From positions 1 to 64,000 of the forward strand of contig NZ_JAGKJI010000032.1 in assembly GCF_020329485.1 (NCBI RefSeq): DNA of 64,000 bases, written 5' to 3'. This DNA is from Bradyrhizobium cenepequi. GTDB taxonomy: Bacteria > Pseudomonadota > Alphaproteobacteria > Rhizobiales > Xanthobacteraceae. Shown here piece by piece: positions 44,290-52,675 of the stretch (positions are counted from its first letter, which is position 1; the number at the start of each line of letters is the position of its first letter). The translations under genes and the position numbers were made by a program. The notes under the pieces were generated by a model that worked only from the letters and a program-made list of their open reading frames with translations, did no database searches and was not told where the DNA came from.

Positions 44290-45984
44290 ATGACAAAGCT
44301 ATCTCAGCTTAGAGGCGCACGAACGTTACCTCAGTTGGCGCGCGTCTTGGGCGTCAAACCTGCCTCGCTCTCCTTTGTCCTCTATTGGCTTGCGGACGAC
44401 CAGAAGTATGAAACATTCACTATTCCCAAAAAGGGAGGAGGACGCCGTCTGATCACCGCGCCTAAGCCGCGACTGAAGATGATACAGACGAAGCTCGCCG
44501 ATCTTCTCCTGGACATTCACGTTGAGCTTGAGAGCGCTCGGTCGCGGGTTCAGTGCCAACTAGCGCACGGCTTCAAACCAGACTTCTCCATCGTCACGAA
44601 CGCTACCGCCCACCGAAACAAGCGCTACGTTTTCAACGCCGACCTCAAAGACTTTTTCCCATCAATCAATTTCGGACGGGTCCTTGGCTTTTTCACGAAA
44701 GATCACAATTTTTCTCTCGAACCAAAGGTAGCGACAGTCATCGCTCAAATCGCTTGCCACAACAATCAGCTCCCACAAGGTAGTCCCTGCTCCCCGGTCA
44801 TTTCGAATCTCATCGCACACGTTCTCGATATTCACCTCAGCAAAGTGGCTCGAGCCGGGAGATGCACCTACACTCGATACGTGGATGATCTCACGTTCTC
44901 GACGAACGAAAAGGAGTTTCCTGCCTCAGTGGCACGTTTGGTTTCGGGCAGATCGGACGCTTGGGTACCAGGAGATAGCCTGGTCAAACACGTTTATCGT
45001 TCTGGCTTTAAGCTAAACTACGACAAGACCCGCATGCAACGTCGCGGCTCTCGCCAAGATGCCACAGGACTGATCGTCAATAAGAAGGTCAATGTTCGAA
45101 ACGAGTACTACAAAATCGCCCGCGCGAAATGCCATCATCTCTTTCTGAACGGATTCTCCTACTCCGACAAAGACAAGAAGGCGATCTCAGATAACGCTCT
45201 AGAAGGAACGATGAGCTTCATCTACCACATCCGTCGCCTCAAGACCGTTGACTGGCAACGAGAGCAACAAAGCTTCTACAAACTGTACCGTCAATTCTTG
45301 GACTACAGAGCGTTCCACGGACTTCTTCGTCCGCGCATCATTTGCGAGGGAAAGACTGACAATATTTATATACGGAGCGCGATCAAAGCTCTTGGCGCAA
45401 AGTTTCCTGAATTCATACACTCCGATCCCAGCAAGGGCCTTACAGTTGATTTCTTCAACTATACGGAGGCAGCCGTTATCTTTCAGGATTTATCTGGCGG
45501 TACGGGGGAGCTAAAGAAGCTGCTCACCAGCTACCGTCCAAGACTGTCCTCGTTCAAGCATGCGGCACCACAGCCGGTGATCATGATTGTAGATAACGAC
45601 AAAGGATCAACTGGCCTCTTCCATCAACTGGCCCACATAATCGGCAAACCGGTTGGCGGTGTTGATCCGTTCTATCATGTGCTTGACAATCTCTACGTGG
45701 TCCCCGTTCCCAAGACAGGCACAGAGGCCGCAATCGAAGATTTGTTCGATTCCGCTCTCCTCAAGAAGACAATAAAGGGCAGAAGCTTCGACAGAACGGG
45801 CAAGGCGAAAGATTTCACCAAGTGGTATTCCAAAGTTGACTTTGCCACGCAGATTGTGAAGCCTGAACGCTCAACCATAGACTTCTCTGGATTCGAGCCT
45901 CTTTTGAAAGCTATTTTGGATGTGCGGAAGGATTTTTCGCTTCGTCCACCTGTGGCAACTGCCGTAGCTCGTGCTGCAGAATGA
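44290..45984 (+). CDS. retron-type reverse transcriptase with C-terminal Toprim-like domain
   Basis: A 564-residue protein. An N-terminal helical region leads into the RT domain with the retron marks: NATAH (104-108, NAxxH motif), DLKDFFPSI (118-126), LPQGSPCSP (161-169), catalytic YVDD (197-200) and the ATGLIVN block (258-264, VTG-type). From about residue 345 a second domain follows: IICEGKTDNIYIRSA (350-364) and PVIMIVDNDKGSTG (429-442), the Glu and DxD motifs of a Toprim fold. RT-Toprim fusions are known among type I-C retrons. It should make msDNA from the adjacent RNA; the Toprim part is probably the toxic effector. The start is only 8 bases after the ncRNA. Confidence 0.85.
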   Translation: MTKLSQLRGARTLPQLARVLGVKPASLSFVLYWLADDQKYETFTIPKKGGGRRLITAPKPRLKMIQTKLADLLLDIHVELESARSRVQCQLAHGFKPDFSIVTNATAHRNKRYVFNADLKDFFPSINFGRVLGFFTKDHNFSLEPKVATVIAQIACHNNQLPQGSPCSPVISNLIAHVLDIHLSKVARAGRCTYTRYVDDLTFSTNEKEFPASVARLVSGRSDAWVPGDSLVKHVYRSGFKLNYDKTRMQRRGSRQDATGLIVNKKVNVRNEYYKIARAKCHHLFLNGFSYSDKDKKAISDNALEGTMSFIYHIRRLKTVDWQREQQSFYKLYRQFLDYRAFHGLLRPRIICEGKTDNIYIRSAIKALGAKFPEFIHSDPSKGLTVDFFNYTEAAVIFQDLSGGTGELKKLLTSYRPRLSSFKHAAPQPVIMIVDNDKGSTGLFHQLAHIIGKPVGGVDPFYHVLDNLYVVPVPKTGTEAAIEDLFDSALLKKTIKGRSFDRTGKAKDFTKWYSKVDFATQIVKPERSTIDFSGFEPLLKAILDVRKDFSLRPPVATAVARAAE

Positions 45985-46069
45985 ATTAGTTGAGCCCAAT
46001 CGCGGGACAGCCAAAGTTCTATACGCTTCCTGAAAGCATCTCGATCATCCTAACCTCTGGTGGCATGTT

Positions 46070-47254
46070 GTGTCCGACGAATACGACGAAAGGAAAATGT
46101 TCTTCGAGAGAAGAACCGACAAGACCATCATCAGCAAGCGATTTCCGGGAGGGCCGTCTGGGGAGATGTTGAGGATTGCATCGCACATAGTCCAAGGACA
46201 GCCGGGCCTGAAGTTCGCGACCGTCAAGAACGAGTTGGTCCTGCGGCAAACGCCATCCGGACGGTATGAGATAAAGGCAACCTTTGTCGAAGACGACCGC
46301 TCAGTGCGAACGCTTACAATTCAACGCTTCAGCAGCAAGACCGGGCCACTCGACAAGCAGCATTTTTCTTTCGTGGGGTCAGAGATCGACACCCTTTTGA
46401 GCTTCGTAGCGGGCGTTAAAGCTGTGCCCTTCGACGGATCGGCGAAGGTTCATCTGCCGGATAGCGTGCTGCGAGACATCATCCTCGACCAAAGCCAAGC
46501 GCGTCGGCTCTTCGCCAAGAACTCCGAACTTTTCTTGGAGCTTGCTCAGCATGAAGACCTCACGCGCGACTTGGTCGCGGTCGGGTATCGCCGAAAGCAA
46601 CTGCAACATTTCGAAAAGCTACTAGGCGATCAAGAGTTCTTCGCTGCCGAACAAAGTAGGTTGAGCTGCAAGCCTGAGGACGTCTGGCAGAAATTCTTCG
46701 AAGCCAACACCTGGATATTTGGATATGGCTTATCCTATCAATTCTTGTCCAAGCTGGACGAGGGCAAGCTCGAGCGGATCGTAAGGGGACGAGATCTGAC
46801 CGGGGCTGGAAAGCGGTCCGACGCATTGATGAAAACTCGGGGGATAGTGAGTTCTCTATGTTTTGTGGAAATCAAGCGGCACGATACGCCTCTGCTTAGT
46901 TCGGCATCGTATAGGCCGAGCGCTTGGTCTCCTTCCTCCGAATTGGCAGGGGGAGTAGCTCAGATCCAGACTACGGTTCATTCCGCCGTGGAGGCTATCG
47001 GTCACAAGCTGATGCCTGACAACGAACTGGGCGACCCTACAGGAGAGATACTTCTTAACATTGAACCACGCTCTTGCCTCGTCGTCGGCACGCTCGCGGA
47101 GTTCAACACGCCAAATGGCATCAATGTGCCCAAATTCCGGTCGTTTGAACTCTATCGACGACACACTTGGCGCCCAGAAATTCTGACTTTCGATGAGCTA
47201 CTGCAGCGGGCGCGTTTCATTGTTGAGCATGGAGGCGATAGCGCGGCAGAGTGA
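46070..47254 (+). CDS. Shedu-like (DUF4263) PD-(D/E)XK nuclease
   Basis: A 394-residue protein read from GTG 46070; ATG 46097 is an alternative. The C-terminal half has the Shedu SduA pattern: VWQKFFEANTWIFGYGLSY (205-223), GAGKRSDALMKT (D251), SLCFVEIKRHDTPLL (E267, K269) and an Asn/Gln-rich helix (GGVAQIQTTVHSAVEAIGH). Together D251, E267 and K269 form a PD-(D/E)XK site. The N-terminal about 200 residues are a variable sensor region. It begins 85 bases after the RT stop on the same strand, with no terminator seen between, so the two may be co-transcribed. Shedu is an established anti-phage nuclease. Confidence 0.8.
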   Translation: MSDEYDERKMFFERRTDKTIISKRFPGGPSGEMLRIASHIVQGQPGLKFATVKNELVLRQTPSGRYEIKATFVEDDRSVRTLTIQRFSSKTGPLDKQHFSFVGSEIDTLLSFVAGVKAVPFDGSAKVHLPDSVLRDIILDQSQARRLFAKNSELFLELAQHEDLTRDLVAVGYRRKQLQHFEKLLGDQEFFAAEQSRLSCKPEDVWQKFFEANTWIFGYGLSYQFLSKLDEGKLERIVRGRDLTGAGKRSDALMKTRGIVSSLCFVEIKRHDTPLLSSASYRPSAWSPSSELAGGVAQIQTTVHSAVEAIGHKLMPDNELGDPTGEILLNIEPRSCLVVGTLAEFNTPNGINVPKFRSFELYRRHTWRPEILTFDELLQRARFIVEHGGDSAAE

Positions 47255-47399
47255 CAAAAATCGACGTTGATGGATGTGCACGAATGCAAACGAACAGCGA
47301 TGATTTGCATTTTGATGCCGAGTTTCGCTCGACTAGCCGTTGTACAAAACCCCTATAAATTGTAGAATTTTCAGATTTTCCACCAACCTGCGAGCACGT

Positions 47400-47448
47400 T
47401 CGCTCATAACGGTCTGGTTGCAGGTTCGAGTCCTGCCGAGCCCACCAG
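47400..47448 (+). repeat. tRNA(CAU) 3'-half direct repeat, apparent att site (right)
   Basis: TCGCTCATAACGGTCTGGTT then GCAGGTTCGAGTCCTGCC and CCCACCA. Same length and start as 42694-42742 with two substitutions. This copy pairs correctly in the T-stem (GCAGG/CCTGC), so it is the more faithful one. No 5' half precedes it; the sequence upstream (CCAACCTGCGAGCACGT) does not fold into a D-arm. Confidence 0.75.
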
Positions 47449-47798
47449 TGATTACAGTGCGTGTGCGGACCACAAAAGAACGACTCGATTTCCGGTTTAA
47501 GAACGACTCGATTTCACATCTTGCTGAAGTGACGCAGGAAAGGTCTGGCCGGCGCGGATTTGCAATGTTGCCTTCGGCATACGACGGCTTGCGGCGATGC
47601 GAGACACAGGCTCGTTTTCGAATTTCGAGCCGAGGTCATGCCTTGCGTGTTGCTGCTGCGCGCACCTCACGGTTTCTTGATGAGTACCGCTTCACATCCA
47701 GCAGCAAGTGTCGCCGTCCCCAAATCCACATTGGAGGGATGCTGGAGCGTCGGCCAGCACGATTGCTTGCTGCACGGCCTAGCACTAGATGAGAATCC
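47449..47798. other. stretch without recognisable gene, with short direct repeat
   Basis: The block AGAACGACTCGATTTC occurs twice about 28 bases apart near 47476 and 47502. The open frame ending at 47802 and the overlapping ones show no family resemblance. A piece near 47567 (TTCGGCATACGACGGC) echoes the transposase fragment at 43310. Confidence 0.3.
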
Positions 47799-47801
47799 GT
47801 G

Positions 47802-48170
47802 ATGCGCACAGAACTATTGGAATCTAACGTGAGATTGAAGCGTGCATACGAAACTCCCGCGCGCGAAGATGGCAAGCGCATTCTTGTCGATAGATTGTGG
47901 CCCCGCGGAATCAAAAAGGACGCCGCCGCGATTGACTGTTGGATGAAGGAGCTGGCGCCAAGCTCAGATCTTCGAAAGTGGTTCGGCCATGAACCCGAAC
48001 GGTGGTCGGAATTCAAGCGCCGATACAAGCGCGAACTACGACAACACGCCAGCACGCTCGACGAGCTGCGGATGCTCGCGGAGCGTGGCCCAATCACCCT
48101 AATCTTCGCAGCGCGAGACAAAGCGCACAACGAAGCCGTCGTGCTTCGCGATGTCCTTGTCAGCCCCTGA
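47802..48170 (+). CDS. DUF488 family protein (YeaO-like), copy 2
   Basis: A 122-residue protein, paralogue of 1746-2120: VRLKRAYETPAREDGKRILV, DRLWPRGIKKDAAAIDCWMK, ELAPSSDLRKWFGHEPERWS and the C-terminal IFAARDKAHNEAVVLRDVLV. Start ATG 47802; the GTG just before (47799) is also in frame. Function of the family unknown. It lies just outside the att-bounded island. Confidence 0.8.
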   Translation: MRTELLESNVRLKRAYETPAREDGKRILVDRLWPRGIKKDAAAIDCWMKELAPSSDLRKWFGHEPERWSEFKRRYKRELRQHASTLDELRMLAERGPITLIFAARDKAHNEAVVLRDVLVSP

Positions 48171-48435
48171 GTTTTCGACCCTCGGGATCACGATTTGGAC
48201 AACGGAATTAGGATGATCTCGCGGGGTTGACCAGGAAGGGACCGTCTCTTCGAAAAGGTGCTTTGCGCAAATCGAGGCCCGGATACCTTCTTAGCGCATG
48301 GCGAGGTGTTCGCCTGACCGCGCATGGGGGTGCATGGCCGCAATTCGGTGGCGGGAAACTCGCTTCGTCAAAAAAGCTCTGCGTGATGCGACTGACCCGC
48401 ACCGAGCATCATCCCGAGATCCGCCGCCGGCTATC

Positions 48436-49614
48436 TCAGGAGCTTCCCGGCTGCGCAGACTCGACTGCGGCAAGACCACGTTCCAAATCTGCGATCAGAT
48501 CGGCTTGCGCCTCAAGGCCGATCGAGAGCCGGATCAGGCTGTCGCTGATGCCGGCTGCACGCCGGGCTTCCGCGCCCATGCCGGCATGGGTCATCGTCGC
48601 CGGATGCGCAACCAGACTCTCGACGCCGCCGAGCGACTCGGCAAGCGTAAAGACCTCGACGGCCTCGACGAAGCGTCGCACGGCGTCGATGCCGTCCCTC
48701 AGTTCGAAGCTCAACATGGCGCCAAAGCCGCATTGCTGGGCCGACGCGATGGCATGCCCCGGATCGGAGGCGAGCCCAGGATAGTGGACGGCAGCAACAA
48801 GCGGATGTCGGGCCAAGAACTCCGCTGCCGCCATGGCGTTAGCTTGTTGGTACTCGATACGCGGAAAGAGCGTTCGTAAGCCGCGCAGCGTCAAGTGCGC
48901 ATCGAACGGCGATCCGGTCGTGCCGGCGATGTTGGCCCAGGCGGACAGTGCCTCCACGTCGGAAGCGGCGGCGGCGATAACAGCGCCACCGACCACATCG
49001 GAATGTCCGTTGAGATACTTGGTCGTCGAATGGATGACGAAATCTGCACCAAGCGCGATGGGTTGCTGCAGCGCGGAAGAAAGGAACGTGTTGTCGACCG
49101 CGACTTTAGTGCCTGTTTCCTTGGCGCGTTCAGCGATCGCGCGAATATCGACCACCCGCATCAGCGGATTGCTCGGAGTTTCGATCAGCACGAGCTTGGG
49201 TTTACGGCGCAGCGCGGTCGTAAGCGCCACCTCGTTACCCTGGTCGACAAACGCGAGATCGAACTGCTTGCGATCGTGCCGCGCCGCGAGCAGCCGGTAG
49301 GTTCCGCCGTAGCAATCGTGCGGCGCAACCACAAGATCGCCCGGCCGCAAGAGCGACAGTACGAGATCGGCCGCAGCCATCCCGGAGGATGTCACGACCG
49401 CGCCCGCGCCGCCCTCGAGCTTGGCAAGCGTTCCAGCCAACAGATCGCGGCTCGGGTTGGAGGTTCGCGTGTATTCGTGGCCCAGGTTTCGCTCGAATCC
49501 CTCAAATGCAAAGGTGCTCGTCAGATAGAGCGGCGGCGCCACGGCCCTAAACGCTCGGTCCGCGGCGACGCCATTCGATGCCGCCACGGTGCGCGGATCT
49601 CTTGTCTTTCTCAC
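48436..49614 (-). CDS. metB: cystathionine gamma-synthase-type PLP enzyme
   Basis: A 392-residue Cys/Met-metabolism PLP enzyme, from GTG 49614 (AGGAGAAGGG upstream, typical beginning RKTRDPRTVAASNG). Substrate-side motif YTRTSNPSRDLLAGTLAKLE, cofactor loop TSSGMAAADLVLSLL, VAVDNTFLSSALQQPIALGA and the PLP-lysine in VIHSTTKYLNGHSDVVGGAV. It joins cysteine with an activated homoserine to give cystathionine in methionine synthesis. A gamma-lyase role cannot be excluded from sequence. Not clearly in an operon. Confidence 0.85.
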   Translation of the reverse strand: MRKTRDPRTVAASNGVAADRAFRAVAPPLYLTSTFAFEGFERNLGHEYTRTSNPSRDLLAGTLAKLEGGAGAVVTSSGMAAADLVLSLLRPGDLVVAPHDCYGGTYRLLAARHDRKQFDLAFVDQGNEVALTTALRRKPKLVLIETPSNPLMRVVDIRAIAERAKETGTKVAVDNTFLSSALQQPIALGADFVIHSTTKYLNGHSDVVGGAVIAAAASDVEALSAWANIAGTTGSPFDAHLTLRGLRTLFPRIEYQQANAMAAAEFLARHPLVAAVHYPGLASDPGHAIASAQQCGFGAMLSFELRDGIDAVRRFVEAVEVFTLAESLGGVESLVAHPATMTHAGMGAEARRAAGISDSLIRLSIGLEAQADLIADLERGLAAVESAQPGSS

Positions 49615-49687
49615 CGTCGTTAACCCTTCTCCTGATGGCGAAACAATGGTCTGAGCTATTGAGATGGTGGAAGCCGCCTTCAGGCTC

Positions 49688-50092
49688 TTAGGGCGCATGC
49701 GCGGCAGCGCGCTCTCGCTCGACGCGCTCGGTAACGTCTCGCGCCACGGCGACCGAGCCAAGCACTTCACCGTCGCCTTTGACGATTGCGAAAGTCATCT
49801 CGACATATAGCTTGCGGCCGCTCTTGTGCAACGCGCGAGTCAGCGTCGGACGACCTTGAAGCTTCATCGCGCCGTTTGTCATCGCCGCGTTAAAGCCCCG
49901 CCAATGGGAAGCCCGCAGATGTTCGGGAATGATCAGATCGAGACCTTGCCCGGACGCTTCTTCCGCGGAATAGCCAAAAAGAGCGGCAGCGGCGCGGTTC
50001 CACCGAACGATCTCACCTGAGCGATTCGCATAGATGACCGCGTCTGCGGCCTGGTCGAGGATTCGTTCCGTCAATTGGGATTGTTCGTTCAT
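49688..50092 (-). CDS. single PAS-domain protein
   Basis: A 134-residue protein beginning MNEQSQLTERILDQAADAVI, with one PAS fold: YANRSGEIVRWNRAAAALFG, YSAEEASGQGLDLIIPEHLR, then SGRKLYVEMTFAIVKGDGEV and GSVAVARDVTERVERER. There is no output domain, so it may act through a partner. PAS domains sense redox state, light or small ligands. It lies 74 bases upstream of the metB start on the same strand. Confidence 0.82.
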   Translation of the reverse strand: MNEQSQLTERILDQAADAVIYANRSGEIVRWNRAAAALFGYSAEEASGQGLDLIIPEHLRASHWRGFNAAMTNGAMKLQGRPTLTRALHKSGRKLYVEMTFAIVKGDGEVLGSVAVARDVTERVERERAAAHAP

Positions 50093-50179
50093 GAACACGA
50101 CTACCACTTCCGACCTCCGAGCACTTTGTCTGCGGTCGATCCTGGCATTTCGATCGATCATCGGTGCCGATTGCAGTTT

Positions 50180-52048
50180 CTAGAATGTCTGTTTCGTCTC
50201 CGGCCGGTGCTTGTTCGCCGGCACAAAGCCCGACCGCTTTGCTTCGCGTGGCTGGCGCACCCAGACCTCGCGATTCGGATGCAGGCCGCCGCCGCGGATG
50301 GCAGGAACGGCGGTGAGCCGCGCGCGGTGCAACAGGCGGGTATCCGCGTCGCCGCAATTCGGGTGGATGCCGCCGTTATCGGCCACCACCTTGTCCCATG
50401 CGGCTTTGCGCTGCCTGAGAACCGCCGGATCCGACAGTTCCGTGCAGTTGAGCTCGTTCTTGTTCAAGTCTGCAACGATCTCGTCACCGTCCAGAACGAG
50501 GGCGATCGGTCCGCCAAGGGCCGCTTCAGGGCCGACATGGCCGATGACAAGGCCGACCGATCCGCCGGAGAACCGCGCGTCAGTCATCAGCGCCACCACG
50601 ATCCCCCGCTCGCGGCACAGCGTGGTGATGCGCGAGGTCGGGTCAAGCATCTCGGGCATGCCCGGAGCGCCGCTCGGCCCCTCGTAGCGCACGATGATCA
50701 TGTCGTTGTTCTGGAATCGCTCGGGCGTCTTGTCGAGCGCGTCAAGCAGGCCCTGCTCGCCTTCGAACACGCGCGCCTTGCCGCGGAACAGATTGTCTTC
50801 GAGCCCGCCTTCGACACCAGCAAGCTTCAGGATCGCCGAGAATTCCGGCGACAAATTGCCACCGAGAACCCGCAAGCCTCCCGTCGGCTTATAAGGCTTG
50901 GCGACGGGATAGATCACCGTGCCATCGACGGCCTTAGTGCCAAGGCGCTTGACCTGCTGCGCCAGCGTTTCGCCCGTGCAGGTCATCACGTCGCCGTTGA
51001 GAAGCCCGGCCTCCAGCAGTTCGCGCACGATCACCTGCACGCCGCCAACCTGATCGATGTCGACCATCGAATACTTGCCATACGGGCGGGCATCGGTGAG
51101 GACCGGAACGACATACTGCGACAGATGATTGAACTCGGCCGGCGTCATCACCTCTTTCCAGAAGTCCGCAAAGCCTGCGGCGCGCGCGATCTCCGGCGCA
51201 TGCAGCGTGACGTTGGTCGAACCGCCGACCGCCATTGCGACGATGACGGCGTTTCGGATGGAATCGCGAACCACGATGTCGCGGGGCTTCAGGTCCTTCG
51301 CGATCATTTGCGCGAGGTAGTCGACCAGCTGGTCCGGGAATTCCTTGAGGCGGCGGGGATCGTCGGACGGCGGCGCCACCATGTGCAGCGGTTGCATGCC
51401 GACGACACCAATGAATGTCTGCATGGTATTGTAGGTGAACATGCCGCCGCAGCTGCCGTATCCGGGGCAGGCATGACAGGCGATGTGATCGCGGTACGCG
51501 GCGTCCGGGTTGCCGGCGACCTGATAGGCGCTGACGATGTCGAGCTTCTCGCCGGTGTTCGGGTCGGTACCGGGATGGATCGGCCCATCCGACACGATGA
51601 TGGCGGGTTGATTGTGCTCGAGCAGCGCGGCCAGCGTACCAACCGGCGGCTTGTCACAGGCTACGACGGCGATGGTGCCGGCTAGACCAGTCGCGCTCAA
51701 ATGCTCGCAGAGCGCATCGTGAGTGACTTCACGCCCGATCAGCGAATAGCGCATTTCGCGAGTGCCGTTGCGGATGCCATCCGACGTCGCGATCGTGTAT
51801 TCTGGCTGGACCAGGCGCAGCTTCAACTGGCCCGCGCCCTTTCCAATGCGGCTCTTGAGACTGCGGTGGATGGCATCGACCTTCGCCATCACACCCATGT
51901 AGCACTGGCTGTCGCCTTTGGTGCCGACCACGCCAACCGACGGCTCGTGGATCAGATCCGGATCGGTGCCAAGCTCTCGCGCGATTCCGATGGTCTGGGT
52001 GGAGCGGCCTGGATGCCGGTCGATGATAACGGCTTTTGATTCTGTCAC
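50180..52048 (-). CDS. IlvD/Edd-family dehydratase (dihydroxy-acid dehydratase type)
   Basis: A 622-residue Fe-S dehydratase from GTG 52048 (GGAAGG 9 bases upstream). Cluster cysteines are in VVACDKPPVGTLAA and HACPGYGSCGGMFTYNTMQ, with a further Cys in the N-terminal KGDSQCYMG. The C-terminal domain has RYEGPSGAPGMPEMLDPTS and LMTDARFSGGSVGLVIGHVG, family hallmarks. It removes water from dihydroxy acids, either for branched-chain amino acids or sugar acids. This long form is often not the house-keeping ilvD, so I give no symbol. Confidence 0.85.
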   Translation of the reverse strand: MTESKAVIIDRHPGRSTQTIGIARELGTDPDLIHEPSVGVVGTKGDSQCYMGVMAKVDAIHRSLKSRIGKGAGQLKLRLVQPEYTIATSDGIRNGTREMRYSLIGREVTHDALCEHLSATGLAGTIAVVACDKPPVGTLAALLEHNQPAIIVSDGPIHPGTDPNTGEKLDIVSAYQVAGNPDAAYRDHIACHACPGYGSCGGMFTYNTMQTFIGVVGMQPLHMVAPPSDDPRRLKEFPDQLVDYLAQMIAKDLKPRDIVVRDSIRNAVIVAMAVGGSTNVTLHAPEIARAAGFADFWKEVMTPAEFNHLSQYVVPVLTDARPYGKYSMVDIDQVGGVQVIVRELLEAGLLNGDVMTCTGETLAQQVKRLGTKAVDGTVIYPVAKPYKPTGGLRVLGGNLSPEFSAILKLAGVEGGLEDNLFRGKARVFEGEQGLLDALDKTPERFQNNDMIIVRYEGPSGAPGMPEMLDPTSRITTLCRERGIVVALMTDARFSGGSVGLVIGHVGPEAALGGPIALVLDGDEIVADLNKNELNCTELSDPAVLRQRKAAWDKVVADNGGIHPNCGDADTRLLHRARLTAVPAIRGGGLHPNREVWVRQPREAKRSGFVPANKHRPETKQTF

Positions 52049-52497
52049 GGCGAGATTCCTTCCAAGCGAACGGCTGGTTTTGATCGACAAAGTGCAGGGC
52101 GCACCCCGTGCGAGAGGATGCGACCAAATTCCCTCTGGCAACATGGCGGGCCGAATACGGGATTGATCGCGGTCGGCTCGTTCAGGGCATAAGCCACGAA
52201 GATCGCTGACACAATCGGATTGTCAAACCATCCTGCCTTTGGGCAGCGGCTGGCTGGGGCGCGGGGAAATCGAGCCTCCGAACGGCGGAATTAGGGTTGA
52301 CTTGAATGGTTGGTGATGTCAGGCGCGTTGGAAAAGGCGTACAGGCTCTTGGAAGTGCGACCTTCCGTCCCGGCCGTTCGGCCAAAGGGATCCTCATAGG
52401 GGCCAGGCGTCATCCTTTACGTCTTGGTTGGGTTGGGTAGGCTCGGGTTCGTAGGGCCTTCCCCGCCTGGTGCCTGTCACGGACCGCGAACGATGGT
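52049..52497. other. intergenic, no gene recognised
   Basis: No open frame here resembles a known family. The dehydratase promoter should lie in the right-hand part of its upstream region (52050-52200). Confidence 0.3.
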
Positions 52498-52608
52498 GTC
52501 CAAATCGAATTTCCCATCACCCGGGATGATCTCGCCGAGATGGCGGGCCTCACCTATTTCACGATCAGCCGCACGCTGAGCCTCTGGATCGCTGCGATCG
52601 TGGTCTGA
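52498..52608 (+). pseudogene. CRP/FNR-type regulator C-terminal helix-turn-helix fragment
   Basis: VQIEFPITRDDLAEMAGLTY then FTISRTLSLWIAAIVV and a TGA at 52606-52608. This is the DNA-binding part of a CRP/FNR regulator (normally ...TRQDLAEMTGTTLFTVSRTLS.WE). The cNMP-binding domain and wing are missing. Remnant. Confidence 0.55.
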
Positions 52609-52675
52609 GATACGTTTGGGCCGCGTTCGCGCAGGAGCGCGGCTCGCCCACCATCGGCCTTCAGCGGCCGCTTGA

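Larger units (their letters stand above)
42694..47448 (+). mobile_element. 4.75-kb att-bounded defence island (retron RT-Toprim plus Shedu)
   Basis: Bounded by the two tRNA-derived repeats. Contents: a chimeric nuclease/transposase fragment, a broken excisionase, a Xre regulator, a predicted retron ncRNA, a retron RT with Toprim-like C-terminus, and a Shedu-like nuclease. No integrase gene is left. The A+T content of the RT and Shedu genes is visibly higher than the flanks, as expected for acquired DNA. Boundaries rest on the repeats only. Confidence 0.6.
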
